Shown here one piece after another: positions 37,147 to 46,533 of a stretch of DNA of 64,000 nucleotides (the first letter of the stretch is position 1; each line of letters starts with the position of its first letter). A program made the position numbers and the translations under genes. Under the pieces are notes generated by a model. It searched no databases, had not been told where the DNA came from, and saw nothing but the letters and a program-made list of their open reading frames with translations. The stretch is from Rhizobium sp. BT04 (GTDB taxonomy: Bacteria; Pseudomonadota; Alphaproteobacteria; Rhizobiales; Rhizobiaceae): positions 186,001 to 250,000 of the forward strand of contig NZ_CP125650.1 of the NCBI RefSeq assembly GCF_030053135.1, in the 5' to 3' direction.

Positions 37147-38103
37147 ATGCGTTTCAAGGGCCTTGATCTAAACCTGCTCGTTGCATTGGATGCGCTCACG
37201 ACCGAGCGCAACCTAACGGCTGCCGCACGTAGTATCAATCTAAGTCAACCAGCAATGAGTGCCGCCATTGGTAGGCTTCGGGACTATTTCCGCGACGAAT
37301 TGTTTACAATGAATGGTCGAGAACTTCGGCTGACGCCCCGTGCCGAAGGACTTGCCTCGGCAGTGCGTGAAACTCTCTTGCAGGTACAATGCTCAATCAT
37401 CTCTTGGGAGCCGTTTAACCCGTCGAAGTCTGACAGATGCTTTAGAATAGTTCTGTCCGATTTCATGATGCTGATATACTTCAATAAAATCATTGAGCGA
37501 GTTGCTCGAGAAGCGCCCGCAGTCAGCTTTGAGTTGCTGCCTTTGGATAGTGATCCGTACGAGATGCTTAGCCGCGGTGACGTCGACTTCCTCATCGTGC
37601 CTGAATTTTTTCTCTCGGGCGCACACCCGAGTGCAAAACTGTTCACAGAGAAGTTTGTATGTGTAGCCTGTTCGACAAATGTGGACCTACCTTCAGCGCT
37701 GACGATCGAGCAATATGTCTCCACGGGACACGTCGCTGCCGCGTTTGGGCGCTTTTTGAAGCCATCGGTCGAGGGCTGGTTCTTGCTCGAGAATGGTATT
37801 CAGAGGCGGGTGGAGGTCGTCGTGCAAGGGTTTAGCTTAATACCACCAGTCCTGCGTGGCACGAACCGCATAGCTAACCTACCGCTTCGCTTAGTCGAGC
37901 ATTACGAAAGTACTTTCCCTTTGCGGATCATCAACCTTCCGTTACCGCTCCCCGTCTTCACAGAAGCTGTTCAATGGCCAGCGCTCCATAATGCCGATCC
38001 AGGGAGCATCTGGTTCAGGGAGATATTGGTTGAGGAAGCTTCCCGTATGATGTCCTCCAACGCACCTAAAATACATGGGTTGCTACAACAATCCGGTTCC
38101 TGA
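37147..38103 (+). CDS. nodD: NodD, LysR-type flavonoid-responsive regulator (copy 1)
   Basis: NodD proteins bind nod boxes and activate nodulation genes with plant flavonoids. The 318-residue product starts [20 protein letters not shown]. It has the LysR helix-turn-helix [20 protein letters not shown] and the NodD-typical effector domain with [20 protein letters not shown] and [20 protein letters not shown]. Length is normal. A divergent nod box lies directly upstream. It differs clearly from the second nodD at 38512-39420. Confidence 0.93.
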   Translation: MRFKGLDLNLLVALDALTTERNLTAAARSINLSQPAMSAAIGRLRDYFRDELFTMNGRELRLTPRAEGLASAVRETLLQVQCSIISWEPFNPSKSDRCFRIVLSDFMMLIYFNKIIERVAREAPAVSFELLPLDSDPYEMLSRGDVDFLIVPEFFLSGAHPSAKLFTEKFVCVACSTNVDLPSALTIEQYVSTGHVAAAFGRFLKPSVEGWFLLENGIQRRVEVVVQGFSLIPPVLRGTNRIANLPLRLVEHYESTFPLRIINLPLPLPVFTEAVQWPALHNADPGSIWFREILVEEASRMMSSNAPKIHGLLQQSGS

Positions 38104-38511
38104 CCAAGGTTCCTGCTTGAGTAAGATCCGCCCGAGCCCGAATAAGTTCAACAGCCACCAAAGAGGCTTTTCAAAGGTATCCATCCGGGGAAGGCCGCTG
38201 ACCTTGCCCCCAAGTTTTATCCAGTTTTGAGTTCGCTCCGACGGTTTTGGGTTGCTGTATTTGCGGCGGTAGCGGCGGGTTGCGGTGCGGAGCAATTGTG
38301 GTCCCCCAGCACCCTTCGATTTGCCGCCGAAGGTGCTAGACAGCACGTCGCGCAATCGTCCGAAGGGCGGCCGATCGGCGACGGGCGTAGCGCTCAGCTT
38401 CGTCGATAAAATGGCCTGCGGGTCACTCACAGGTGGTGCCGTCTTCAGCTAATCGGCCGCGTCGCGGGTCGTCGCTCCCAATGCAGCCCAGCTTCCTAGG
38501 TTTCAGGATGG
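38104..38511. other. No recognisable gene between the two nodD genes
   Basis: About 400 bases between convergent nodD genes. A 115-codon reverse frame (38083-38430) is basic and low in hydrophobic residues; it does not resemble a known family and may be an eroded insertion element. Confidence 0.35.
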
Positions 38512-39420
38512 TCACGGCAATCGCGCTGCCTCCTGAACCATTATATCTCGCATCCAGATATTTGCCGGATCTTTGTCGTGAAGTACCGGCCATTGGACTG
38601 CCTCGGTGAATGTCGGCAGCGCTATCGGGGGCGCAGTCATCCGCAATGGTATCGTGTCCTCAAAAAGCCCAACTAGTCGTAACGGAACGGTTGCGATGCG
38701 ATCGGTGCCCATTAGGGCGGCGGGGATCATGCTAAAGCTTGAAACAACGACTTCGACCCGCCTCTTGAGGCCATGCTCCTGCAAGAAGCAATCTTCTATG
38801 GTAGGCTGCTGCGTCCGACCGAACCTAACTACCGCGTGCCCCATTGAAGAATACTCCTCGGCAGTAAGGGCTTCCTCAAGTTGTTTGTTATTACTGCAGC
38901 CGACGCAAGTCAGTCGTTCCTGAAATAGATCTATCTTAGGGTGCGCGCTCGACATGAATAGCGGTGGGCTAATAAGGAAGTCTACGTCGCCGCGTCGCAA
39001 AAGCTCGTCTGGATTGTCAGTAAGAGGCAGCAAGTCAAAACTAATGCCGGGTGCTTCCCGCGCAAGACGCTCCAGTATCTTCTGAAAAAGAACAACTGTA
39101 ACGAAATCGCATAAGCTTACTCGGAAATGACGATCTGATTGATCAGGAGTAAATTTATCCCAGGGTATGATATTGAGCCGAATATGCTGTAAAGCCTCAC
39201 GAATCGCAGGCGCGAGGTCTTCCGCACGCGGAGTTGGAACGAACTCACGACCACGCATCGTAAATAGTTCATCGCGGAAATAGGAGCGGAGCCGGCGGAC
39301 AGCTGCACTCATTGCGGGCTGGCTCAGATTAATGCTACGTGCCGCCGCAGTAAGGTTGCGCTCAATCATTAGTGCATCGAGCGCGACAAGGAGATTTAGA
39401 TCGAGGCCCTTAAATCGCAT
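38512..39420 (-). CDS. nodD: NodD, LysR-type flavonoid-responsive regulator (copy 2)
   Basis: The 302-residue product shares the NodD start [20 protein letters not shown] and the helix-turn-helix [20 protein letters not shown]. It then has [20 protein letters not shown] and [20 protein letters not shown]. It is convergent with copy 1. No nod box was seen upstream. Paralogous NodDs in one rhizobium usually differ in the inducers they accept. Confidence 0.93.
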   Translation of the reverse strand: MRFKGLDLNLLVALDALMIERNLTAAARSINLSQPAMSAAVRRLRSYFRDELFTMRGREFVPTPRAEDLAPAIREALQHIRLNIIPWDKFTPDQSDRHFRVSLCDFVTVVLFQKILERLAREAPGISFDLLPLTDNPDELLRRGDVDFLISPPLFMSSAHPKIDLFQERLTCVGCSNNKQLEEALTAEEYSSMGHAVVRFGRTQQPTIEDCFLQEHGLKRRVEVVVSSFSMIPAALMGTDRIATVPLRLVGLFEDTIPLRMTAPPIALPTFTEAVQWPVLHDKDPANIWMRDIMVQEAARLP

Positions 39421-39571
39421 ATCTTTTAACTATCCAATAGTGCAGCCCATTCCACAATGGCTGTTCCTACGGCGATGGCTGAATTCGCCTTGACGCTCCT
39501 CAATCGATTTGAGGGCGCGGCCACAGAGACTTAATCTCTGTGATCGGAAAGCAACCTGAGGCCAGTCCAGA

Positions 39572-40597
39572 TTAAGCCATAACTCCAGAGTGAACGCTCG
39601 TTGCAGTGTAATAGGAAGCCTCCAATGGCAAATCACCAAACGCCAGCTGGCAAAGAAGATAATTAGCACCTGCTTCCTCGACATGATCGAGAAGATCTTG
39701 CCTAACTGAAGCAGCAGTACCAACTACGCACAACTGACAGTCTACTGCTGCATCAAAATCCGGCGGGAGGTTCTGAGGAGTCTGTATCCCGTTAATCTCG
39801 TACAGAAACCTAAAGCTCCGAAGCCACCGTTGATAAGCCGGGGCCGCGAGCGAAATGGCATGCTTCGTCGTGCTGCCGGCCACCACCATTCGGACCAACC
39901 CAAGGAACGGCGCCCGTTTCCTGCCCCCGGCGGTACGTCTCTCGTGTGCTCGGTAGGCATCAGTGATCTGGCGAACAGCAGAAGCAGGGCCCCCGCAGGC
40001 AAGATTTGTATCGTTCTCAGCCGCCCAGCGCGCAACCTCAGGACGACTGGTTGTAATCCATCTCGGAGGCTGAGGACGTTGGTGTGGCCGCAACATCAAC
40101 GGGACTTTGTCTAGTTCAAAGTGGTCGCCTTTGTAGGAAAGAGCCTGAGCTCCTTCCTTCATCGCTTGGATGACGATCTCGCTGGCTTCGAGATAGCGCG
40201 ATGTCGCCACCTCCTCATCAATACCGAAAAAGCTCCATTCGATTGGTAAGGAGCCGCGCCCCATGCCCAACTCGAGCCTGCCACCGCTCAGATGATCCAG
40301 CATGCAAATTTCTTCAAACGCACGTAACGGATGATAAAGATTCAACAGCATAACCAAAGGACCGAGACGAAGATGCTGCGTGCGCTGAGCTACGCTTGCT
40401 AGAAATAGATTCGGCGAAGGTCCTCTGCCGTGGGGAGTACAGTGGTGCTCTGCGACGTGATATCCATAAAAGCCAAGGCGATCGCAGACCTCTGCCAACT
40501 TCATCCGATCTTCATACTGGCGCCCAATCTCCCTTCCGTCTTCGTCCAAATGGTCGAAGATACCAACCATCAGCTTTGCGGGAAGAGAGTTTGTCAT
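39572..40597 (-). CDS. Luciferase-like flavin monooxygenase, probable nod regulon member
   Basis: The 341-residue product is a bacterial luciferase-type (LLM) flavoprotein: GFYGYHVAEHHCTPHGRGPS, LGPLVMLLNLYHPLRAFEEI, HLSGGRLELGMGRGSLPIEW and PQPPRWITTSRPEVARWAAE. Such enzymes use reduced FMN (or F420) for oxidation of small molecules. Its substrate cannot be told from sequence. TTGGAGA lies before the ATG. A nod box about 525 bases upstream points to it, so flavonoid induction is likely. A function in Nod factor or signal modification is possible but not shown. Confidence 0.85.
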   Translation of the reverse strand: MTNSLPAKLMVGIFDHLDEDGREIGRQYEDRMKLAEVCDRLGFYGYHVAEHHCTPHGRGPSPNLFLASVAQRTQHLRLGPLVMLLNLYHPLRAFEEICMLDHLSGGRLELGMGRGSLPIEWSFFGIDEEVATSRYLEASEIVIQAMKEGAQALSYKGDHFELDKVPLMLRPHQRPQPPRWITTSRPEVARWAAENDTNLACGGPASAVRQITDAYRAHERRTAGGRKRAPFLGLVRMVVAGSTTKHAISLAAPAYQRWLRSFRFLYEINGIQTPQNLPPDFDAAVDCQLCVVGTAASVRQDLLDHVEEAGANYLLCQLAFGDLPLEASYYTATSVHSGVMA

Positions 40598-41121
40598 TTA
40601 AATGTCTCCAAGTTTGGCGGCGAATTTTCGGTGACCAAGACCGGAGGGTGGCCCCGATGTCTTTCGCCAGGAATCATCGAAAAGCTGCTGGTTCTAAAAA
40701 ACGATGCTGACGCCGATGAGCTAATCATAATGCTCACGTTGAAATGACATTGAATCATTCGTATTCATGTATGACTTCGCGGTGGGTAACACCCCATCTC
40801 GCATACCCACAGCTCCGTTCACTTTTGAGAAGCCAAGGATTGGCAAGATCGGATAGTGGTTGTTCAGCTTTTGTGGCGACCCAAATGTGTTAAAGCTGGT
40901 ATTCGGTTTAATGCGACGAGGCTCCTGCAGTAGGCGAAGAAAGGACCCAGAGCTATGTCTCGGCGCTTGATTGGCAGACGAGAGCGCCTTCTGCAGTTCC
41001 ACGTTGGCCATGTTCGTCTCCATTTACCGGCCAGGTCTGTGACCTTGCCCTCGGCTGCTCTCGGTGGAGCAACATCATGGGGTCCCCAATTCATAATCGA
41101 GGTGTTTAATAACATCCCATG
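40598..41121. other. Leader between nod box and monooxygenase gene
   Basis: A reverse frame at 40721-41023 (METNMANVELQKALSSANQA...) might encode a small protein of about 100 residues under the nod box, but I recognise no family. Nothing else is seen. Confidence 0.35.
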
Positions 41122-41168
41122 GCTTCGTAAAATTGATTGTTTGTATGGCATTGATCCACCAGGTGAAT
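41122..41168 (-). promoter_or_regulatory. nod box upstream of the luciferase-like monooxygenase gene
   Basis: Reverse strand begins ATTCACCTGGTGGATC and contains ATACAAACAATCAATTTTAC, close to the nod box core. It points toward 40597. The bases 41169-41420 to its right show no gene. Confidence 0.8.
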
Positions 41169-41420
41169 AACCAGGAATCTTCACCGTCAAAGGGTTGCTG
41201 ATCGAACTAGCATACGGTCGACCCAGGCGAGATCACGGCCCCTTCCGAAGGTGGAAGGATCAGGAGCCAGTGCGGTTTTGGCCGCAGCGCAACAGCGCCG
41301 ATACCAGAAATAGATGTGACGCAGTTGGCTTCCGCGTCTTTCGTGCACGCTGTTATATGTCCTTAACATTCCCCATCTTAACTTCATAGGATCACAGGTT
41401 TTACGATAGGGAAATTGCTC

Positions 41421-42245
41421 TCAACCCTTCAAACTGGACCAATTTTGGTTAGAGTTTTCCGGTGCATTTTCCTGGCTGGGAAAAGGAACGGAACACGATG
41501 AAGGCATCGCAGTTTTCGGACGCTCAGAAGGCGTTCATTTTGAAGCAGGGTGATGAGGGCGTCTCGATCGCGGAGATTTGTCGCAAGGCGGGGATCAGTC
41601 AGACGACTTACTTCAACTGGAAGAAAAAGTACGCCGGCATGTTGCCGCCAGAGATGAAGAGGCGCAAGCAGCTTGAGGACGGGAATTCGCGATTGAAGAA
41701 GATCGTCGCGGATCTGACGTTGGACCGTGAGATGCTGCAGGACGCCATCCGCCGAAAGCTCTAAGGCCTGAGGGGTAGCGGGAGGTGGTGTCATGTGCCG
41801 CGATTGGGCGATCTCGATCCGGCGTGCCTGTGGCGCGTTGAACTTCGATCGGTCGACCGATCACTACATCTCTCGCCGCGCCGAGGCCGGTCTAGACCTG
41901 TAAGCGCGGGTGCGCTACGGCTATCGTCGCGTGCATGTGCTTTTGGAACGCGAGGGTTGGGGCACCAACATCAAGCGAACCTATCGCATTTACAGGGACT
42001 TGGGACTGCAGCTGCGGAATAAGACTCGGAAGCGCCGTGTTAAGGCGAAACTTCGCGAGGATCGGCAAATGGCTGTCGGACCAAATGACGTGTGGGCGAT
42101 GGACTTCGTGCACGACCAGCTCGCAACCGGAAAGAAACTGCGGGTCCTGACGGTGGTCGCCACCTTCTCACGCTATGTTCCCGCGCTTGATCCGCCTCAC
42201 AGCTATCGAGGTGAAGATGTCGTGCAGACGTTGGGACGGGTGTGA
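41421..42245 (+). mobile_element. Divergent, truncated IS3-family element (copy 4)
   Basis: The left end (CAACCCTTCAAACTGGACC) and an intact OrfA (41462-41764; 100 residues with VSIAEICRKAGISQTTYFNW) match the other IS3 copies but with many changes. OrfB begins at about 41795 with a stop in the early part (near 41902), continues from RYGYRRVHVLLEREGWG and breaks off after HSYRGEDVVQTLGRV at 42245. It is inactive and older than the other copies. A perfect 14-bp palindrome, ATAGTGCGCACTAT, follows at 42257-42270. Confidence 0.8.
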
Positions 42246-42397
42246 CGATTTTCGTTATAGTGCGCACTATGAGTCCGATTACGCAACATACGTATTGAAC
42301 CCTCATTCTCTAATCGAGGCGCCGTTACGTGGAACCGCATTTCCTTTCCCGAAGAAATAACCTACCTCACGGCATCTCTATGAAAGGTGACGAGGCG

Positions 42398-42919
42398 TTA
42401 GGTTTGACTGGCCCGTCCACGCGTCTGTAACGGCTGCCCGATCTTCCAAAGCATGCTTGTGTCGATCTCAAGCTCGACTCCAACCTTGCCCGCACCTGTG
42501 ACTACGGTAGGATAAGAAAAAAGGGCGGTGTCGATCAGTACAGCGATCTTCTGGAGACCGAATGGTGATACGCTTCCTGACGGGTAGCCGAAGAGATCGA
42601 GTACCTGTTCTTTCTGAGCAAGCTCGGCTCGTTTCCATCCATACGTGCCAGCAACCGCTTTCATGTCAATCTTTGAAGGTGATGGCAGCAAAACGGCACA
42701 AAGGTGGCGCGCAGGATGAGACCGGCGCATCACATCGTTCGCTTTCTGCTCGGCAATAATCATCGTCTTTGCAACGCGCCCCACGGGAACGCCGATAGCA
42801 GAGGCTAAATCGGAAGGAGATGTAATAGGGGTGGCGAACTCACTATAGCGCCACAATCGTACCGTCGACGCTCCGATCTGGTGCAGTTCAGCAAGTACGT
42901 TCGGATGAACGTCCAACAT
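42398..42919 (-). CDS. YbaK/EbsC-type aminoacyl-tRNA deacylase family protein
   Basis: The 173-residue product has the YbaK/ProRS-editing fold pattern: ASAIGVPVGRVAKTMIIAEQ, then LLPSPSKIDMKAVAGTYGWK, VLDLFGYPSGSVSPFGL and KIAVLIDTALFSYPTVVTGA. Family members hydrolyse misacylated tRNAs; free-standing ones in biosynthetic or resistance settings can have changed roles. The ATG at 42919 follows GGAAGGAAACGACT. It lies 85 bases after the DUF6875-like gene on the same strand, so the two probably form an operon. Confidence 0.82.
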   Translation of the reverse strand: MLDVHPNVLAELHQIGASTVRLWRYSEFATPITSPSDLASAIGVPVGRVAKTMIIAEQKANDVMRRSHPARHLCAVLLPSPSKIDMKAVAGTYGWKRAELAQKEQVLDLFGYPSGSVSPFGLQKIAVLIDTALFSYPTVVTGAGKVGVELEIDTSMLWKIGQPLQTRGRASQT

Positions 42920-43004
42920 AGTCGTTTCCTTCCGGTTCACCTGGTAGGACGATCGAGGATAGCTGTTTCAGCGACTGCGAGTACAGCCCTCTTGCGAGTA
43001 AGTT

Positions 43005-43700
43005 TCAGGCGGTTCGCTCCAAAAGCTGCCTAATGCGGCGGCGACCCTCGTTCCCAAAAATACTGAAGTAAGCCTCCAGGCACTTATCGCTATCGAGCAT
43101 GAAAGGAGCATCATATTTGGTGATATGCCGAATAGCCAAGGCTGGAACCGTTGTGTCGAGCGGTCGAAACATCCTGTTGTGCAAACCGGGCTCCGGGCAA
43201 CCTGGATAAAATTCACCGATCATGAAACCTTCCTGAATGAAGTCGGGCTTCAGCCGTTTTTGCAGTTGACCAATCCTGATGATCTCTCCTTCATCCTGTA
43301 TTCCAGGAAGGGCAATGATAATGGCCTTATAGATCCAGTCGCCCGTTCGATCGTTGAAGGACTTTACGGGTTTCATCTGGCTGAAGACGGCGAGCATACG
43401 CGCCAAATCGTTTTCGATTTCGTCAACTGCAACAGCTTGCGACGCGGCAACCCGTAAAAGCCCCTTCGTCAGAGCCTCGGGAACGAAAGGGCAAACGCTC
43501 CCGTCCCGACCTAAATGAGGATGTGGATTGGAGAGGAATTCTGAGGCATACCGAGCAAATTTCTGAAGAGCTGCGTTTGCATACTCATCATAGGCGTTGT
43601 ATCCCGCATCAATATTCTTTTCCAGAATTTCGCCCACTGTCATCAATGGACCAATCGTCCCGAAAGGTTGGCTGTAATCTTTCCAAATCTCTTTATTCAT
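43005..43700 (-). CDS. DUF6875-like protein of unknown function
   Basis: The 231-residue product has HPHLGRDGSVCPFVPEALTK, FYPGCPEPGLHNRMFRPLDT and VPALAIRHITKYDAPFMLDS. I associate this pattern with DUF6875-type proteins seen mostly in actinobacterial secondary-metabolite regions; that link is from memory and not checked. No catalytic residues can be assigned. The start at 43700 (MNKEIWKDYSQPF) is preceded by a weak site; the frame stays open to 43844. It leads a two-gene operon with the YbaK-type gene. Confidence 0.6.
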   Translation of the reverse strand: MNKEIWKDYSQPFGTIGPLMTVGEILEKNIDAGYNAYDEYANAALQKFARYASEFLSNPHPHLGRDGSVCPFVPEALTKGLLRVAASQAVAVDEIENDLARMLAVFSQMKPVKSFNDRTGDWIYKAIIIALPGIQDEGEIIRIGQLQKRLKPDFIQEGFMIGEFYPGCPEPGLHNRMFRPLDTTVPALAIRHITKYDAPFMLDSDKCLEAYFSIFGNEGRRRIRQLLERTA

Positions 43701-44036
43701 TTCGGATCCCTGGTTCGAAAAGCCACGTGCAAAACGGAAGGTCGGGCTCTTGCATGCCAGCTCGGGCGGCGGGCGAGCTGGTCGGGGGCCAATCAAGAGA
43801 CCGACCTTCCATCGGAAGCGAAGCTCCCGAATTTTTGATAGCACTCGTAGTTACACTTGTGTAACTGTTTTTTTAAATGGATGTGAAAACAAGAGCGGGG
43901 GCTCGTGCACGATGAAGGTTAGTCTCACGACCGCCCGCAAATTCTTATATTCGTCGTAGTTATGAAGACATACATATGATAAATGTCGCCGCGATGGGAT
44001 CCGGTAACAGGCTTTGGGTGAAAACAGAACGACCCA
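43701..44036. other. Divergent promoter region
   Basis: 336 bases between the DUF6875-like gene and the forward winged-helix gene. No gene seen. It should hold both promoters, and A/T-rich stretches occur at 43860-43990. Confidence 0.4.
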
Positions 44037-44597
44037 TTGCGCAGAGGCGTGGCCGTGACGAAGACAACACGAAGAAAAATATATACGCCAGAACAGATCG
44101 ACGTCGGCGTAAAGCATAAGCTTGAGAAAATTGACTCGTTTTTGTCAGATCTCTTTAGCGAAAATTCCGAAGAAAAACTATTCCTGAGGAATATTCTTGG
44201 ATTGATGCTTAAAGTATATCATATGGACGCCAATAACAAACCCATGACGAAGATGCAGGCGTGTCGCTATCTGCCTTTCAAAAACCAGACTGTTTGCCAA
44301 AAGTATGTCGAGGCAGCGCATTTGCGTGGGTTCATCGACATCACTCGGGATAAAACGGACAAACGGCGTCTGATTGTTGTTCCAAAGGAGCCGTTGGTTG
44401 TCTATGTCAATGAATATATAGCTGACTTCCTTGATGACTGCCGTAGAGCGATTGACAGTGCCGCTCAAGTAGCTACGCTTCCTGAGGAAGGGATGGCAAC
44501 GGCAAGTTCTTCATCTATTGATAAATCGCCAGCGTCTTCTGGGGCACCTGTGGGTTCCTCTCAAAAGAGAGTCGATCGAAAAGCCAGGAAATTTTAG
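44037..44597 (+). CDS. Winged-helix DNA-binding regulator (tentative)
   Basis: The 186-residue product contains KMQACRYLPFKNQTVCQKYV, HLRGFIDITRDKTDKRRLIV and VPKEPLVVYVNEYIADFLDD. This has the shape of a MarR-like winged helix (recognition helix, then a beta-hairpin wing with DKRRL) and a dimerisation helix. The C-terminal 40 residues are serine- and alanine-rich and probably disordered. The start may instead be the GTG five codons on (VTKTTRRK). It is divergent from the DUF6875-YbaK operon and may control it. I do not recognise a named family. Confidence 0.55.
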   Translation: MRRGVAVTKTTRRKIYTPEQIDVGVKHKLEKIDSFLSDLFSENSEEKLFLRNILGLMLKVYHMDANNKPMTKMQACRYLPFKNQTVCQKYVEAAHLRGFIDITRDKTDKRRLIVVPKEPLVVYVNEYIADFLDDCRRAIDSAAQVATLPEEGMATASSSSIDKSPASSGAPVGSSQKRVDRKARKF

Positions 44598-44942
44598 CGA
44601 GTTTTATTGTGGGAAAGCAAAAGTAAGAAGCCGGTCTCGCGCGCGTTTATCCTTTCATCAATCAAATGTTTCCTCCGTAAACAAGCTTCATCGAGGTAAC
44701 CCGCTTCGCTTAACCGGCCTGACGGCCGGTGCAGGCGCTGCTAGGGGGAGCGGCTGTATCGTCGTTTCGGCCAAGAAACTGCGCGGGAAGTTCGGCGGCA
44801 TCCTCAGCCTTATCACCTTGGCATTTACGCTATCTTTTTAGGCGAGGCGGAAACCGCTGACGCGGTCCTCCATCTCTTGGTCGAGACAGTGTGACCTGCC
44901 ACTGAATTTTCATCCGGCGTCTGACCTGCCACTGAGAATTTC
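44598..44942. other. Spacer before IS3 copy 2, with a repeated tag
   Basis: A hairpin (CCGGCCTGACGGCCGG near 44717) follows the regulator gene. At 44892-44919 the tag TGACCTGCCACTGAATTTTC occurs. It is also present beside IS3 copies 1 (30424) and 3 (about 56980), and a partial repeat occurs at 44923. No gene is seen. Confidence 0.5.
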
Positions 44943-45733
44943 TGAACCGCTCCCAAACGTTGGACCACCGGATGCTAGAGTTTTCCGGCTTCATTCAGGG
45001 AGGCGGGCTGGTTGCGCCTCCCGAATTCACCAACGAGATCGGCACCTTGTTGCCGATCGCACCATGAGGTCTTTCCTCATTGTAGTATCTACGCCAATCC
45101 TCCATCTTTTCGCGGGCATCCGCAAGGGTCAGGAACCAATGCTGGTTCAGGCATTCTGCACGGAAGCGGCCATTGAACGCTTCGATGAAAGCATTATCAG
45201 TCGGCTTGCCGGGGCGTGAGAAGTCCAACGTCACACCCTTGGAATAGGCCCACAGGTCCAAGTCGCGCGACACGAACTCGGTCCCTTGGTCGACACGGAT
45301 CGTTTTCGGATAGCCGGCTTTTTGGCACACCCGTTCAAGGGTTTGCACAACGTCTTCGCCTCTATAGCTATGACGTGGATCAAGCACCGGCACGTAGCGC
45401 GAGAAGGTGTCGACCACCGTCAGCACGCGCAGTTTCTTACCCGTTGCGAGTTGGTCGTGAACGAAGTCCATCGCCCAGACGTCGTTGGGTCCGACGGCCA
45501 TGTGCCGATCCTCGCGAAGCTTGGCTTTTACCCCCCGCTTCGGTGTCTTGTTCCGCAACTGTAGCCCCAAGTCCCTGTAAATGCGGTAGGTTCGCTTGAT
45601 GTTGGTGCCCCAACCCTCGCGTTCCAACAGCACATGCACGCGGCGATAGCCGTACGTAAGCGCCCGGTGAGGGCCGTCTTGCGAGGTTGAGACGAACATC
45701 GGAAGTCCTAGTGCAAACACTAGGAGTAGTCCT

Positions 45734-46144
45734 ATGACGAAGCATCCGATTGAAGTGATCACGTCTGTCGAGCGCCGACGGCGCTGGTCTCGGGAAGACA
45801 AAGAGCGGCTTGTTGCGGCCTGCTTTGAGCCAGATGCGGTGCTTTCCGAGATTGCCCGTGCGGCCGGTATCCATGTCAGCCAGCTTTTCCGTTGGCGCAA
45901 GGAGCTTTGCCAAATCGAGGAGCCGAAGACGGAAACGGCGAGCACGTTGGTGCCGGTGATCCTATCCGAGGCCGCGCCTCCAGCCACGCCCATTCCCTCG
46001 GGGCCGCCTGCCCCATCGCAGTCCCGCCGGAAGCGTAGCGATGTGACGATTGAGCTGGGTCGGGGCCGTCGTATTCGCGTGGACAGCGACATCGATACCG
46101 AGGCGCTGGGCCGTATTCTCGATGTCGTGCTGGAACGGAGATGA
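45734..46144 (+). CDS. tnpA: IS66 accessory protein TnpA
   Basis: The 136-residue product has an N-terminal helix-turn-helix (RWSREDKERLVAACFEPDAV and VSQLFRWRKELC) and a proline-rich middle, as in IS66 OrfA proteins. Its stop overlaps the tnpB start. Confidence 0.85.
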   Translation: MTKHPIEVITSVERRRRWSREDKERLVAACFEPDAVLSEIARAAGIHVSQLFRWRKELCQIEEPKTETASTLVPVILSEAAPPATPIPSGPPAPSQSRRKRSDVTIELGRGRRIRVDSDIDTEALGRILDVVLERR

Positions 46145-46488
46145 TCCCGGTTCCGAGTGGTGTGAAGGTCTGGCTGGCGACAGGCCATACGGACATGCGC
46201 AAAGGCTTCCCCGGCCTATCGCTGATGGTGCAGGAGACGCTGAAGCGCGATCCGATGTGCGGACACCTGTTCGTGTTCCGCGGTCGCGGTGGTGGCCTGA
46301 TCAAGGTCATCTGGCATGACGGCCAGGGAGCCTGCCTGTTTACGAAGAAGCTTGAACGCGGACGCTTCGTCTGGCCGTCGGCGGCAGATGGATCGGTGGT
46401 GATCACACCGGCGCAGCTCGGTTATCTGCTGGAAGGTATAGACTGGCGGATGCCGCAAAAAACCTGGCGACCGACGTCGGCAGGATGA
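46141..46488 (+). CDS. tnpB: IS66 accessory protein TnpB
   Basis: The 115-residue product has the IS66 Orf2 signature WLATGHTDMRKGFPGLSLMV and HLFVFRGRGGGLIKVIWHDG. It is complete and sits between tnpA and tnpC. Confidence 0.92.
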   Translation: MIPVPSGVKVWLATGHTDMRKGFPGLSLMVQETLKRDPMCGHLFVFRGRGGGLIKVIWHDGQGACLFTKKLERGRFVWPSAADGSVVITPAQLGYLLEGIDWRMPQKTWRPTSAG

Positions 46489-46533
46489 GCAAAAGCACTG
46501 GAATGGCTGGGTCGAATATGATTCCATCCTACC

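Noticed and set aside
44995..46188. 397-codon reverse frame joining IS3 OrfB to another sequence
   Set aside because: It is a chance fusion of the interrupted IS3 OrfB with the antisense strand of IS66 tnpA; not a real protein.
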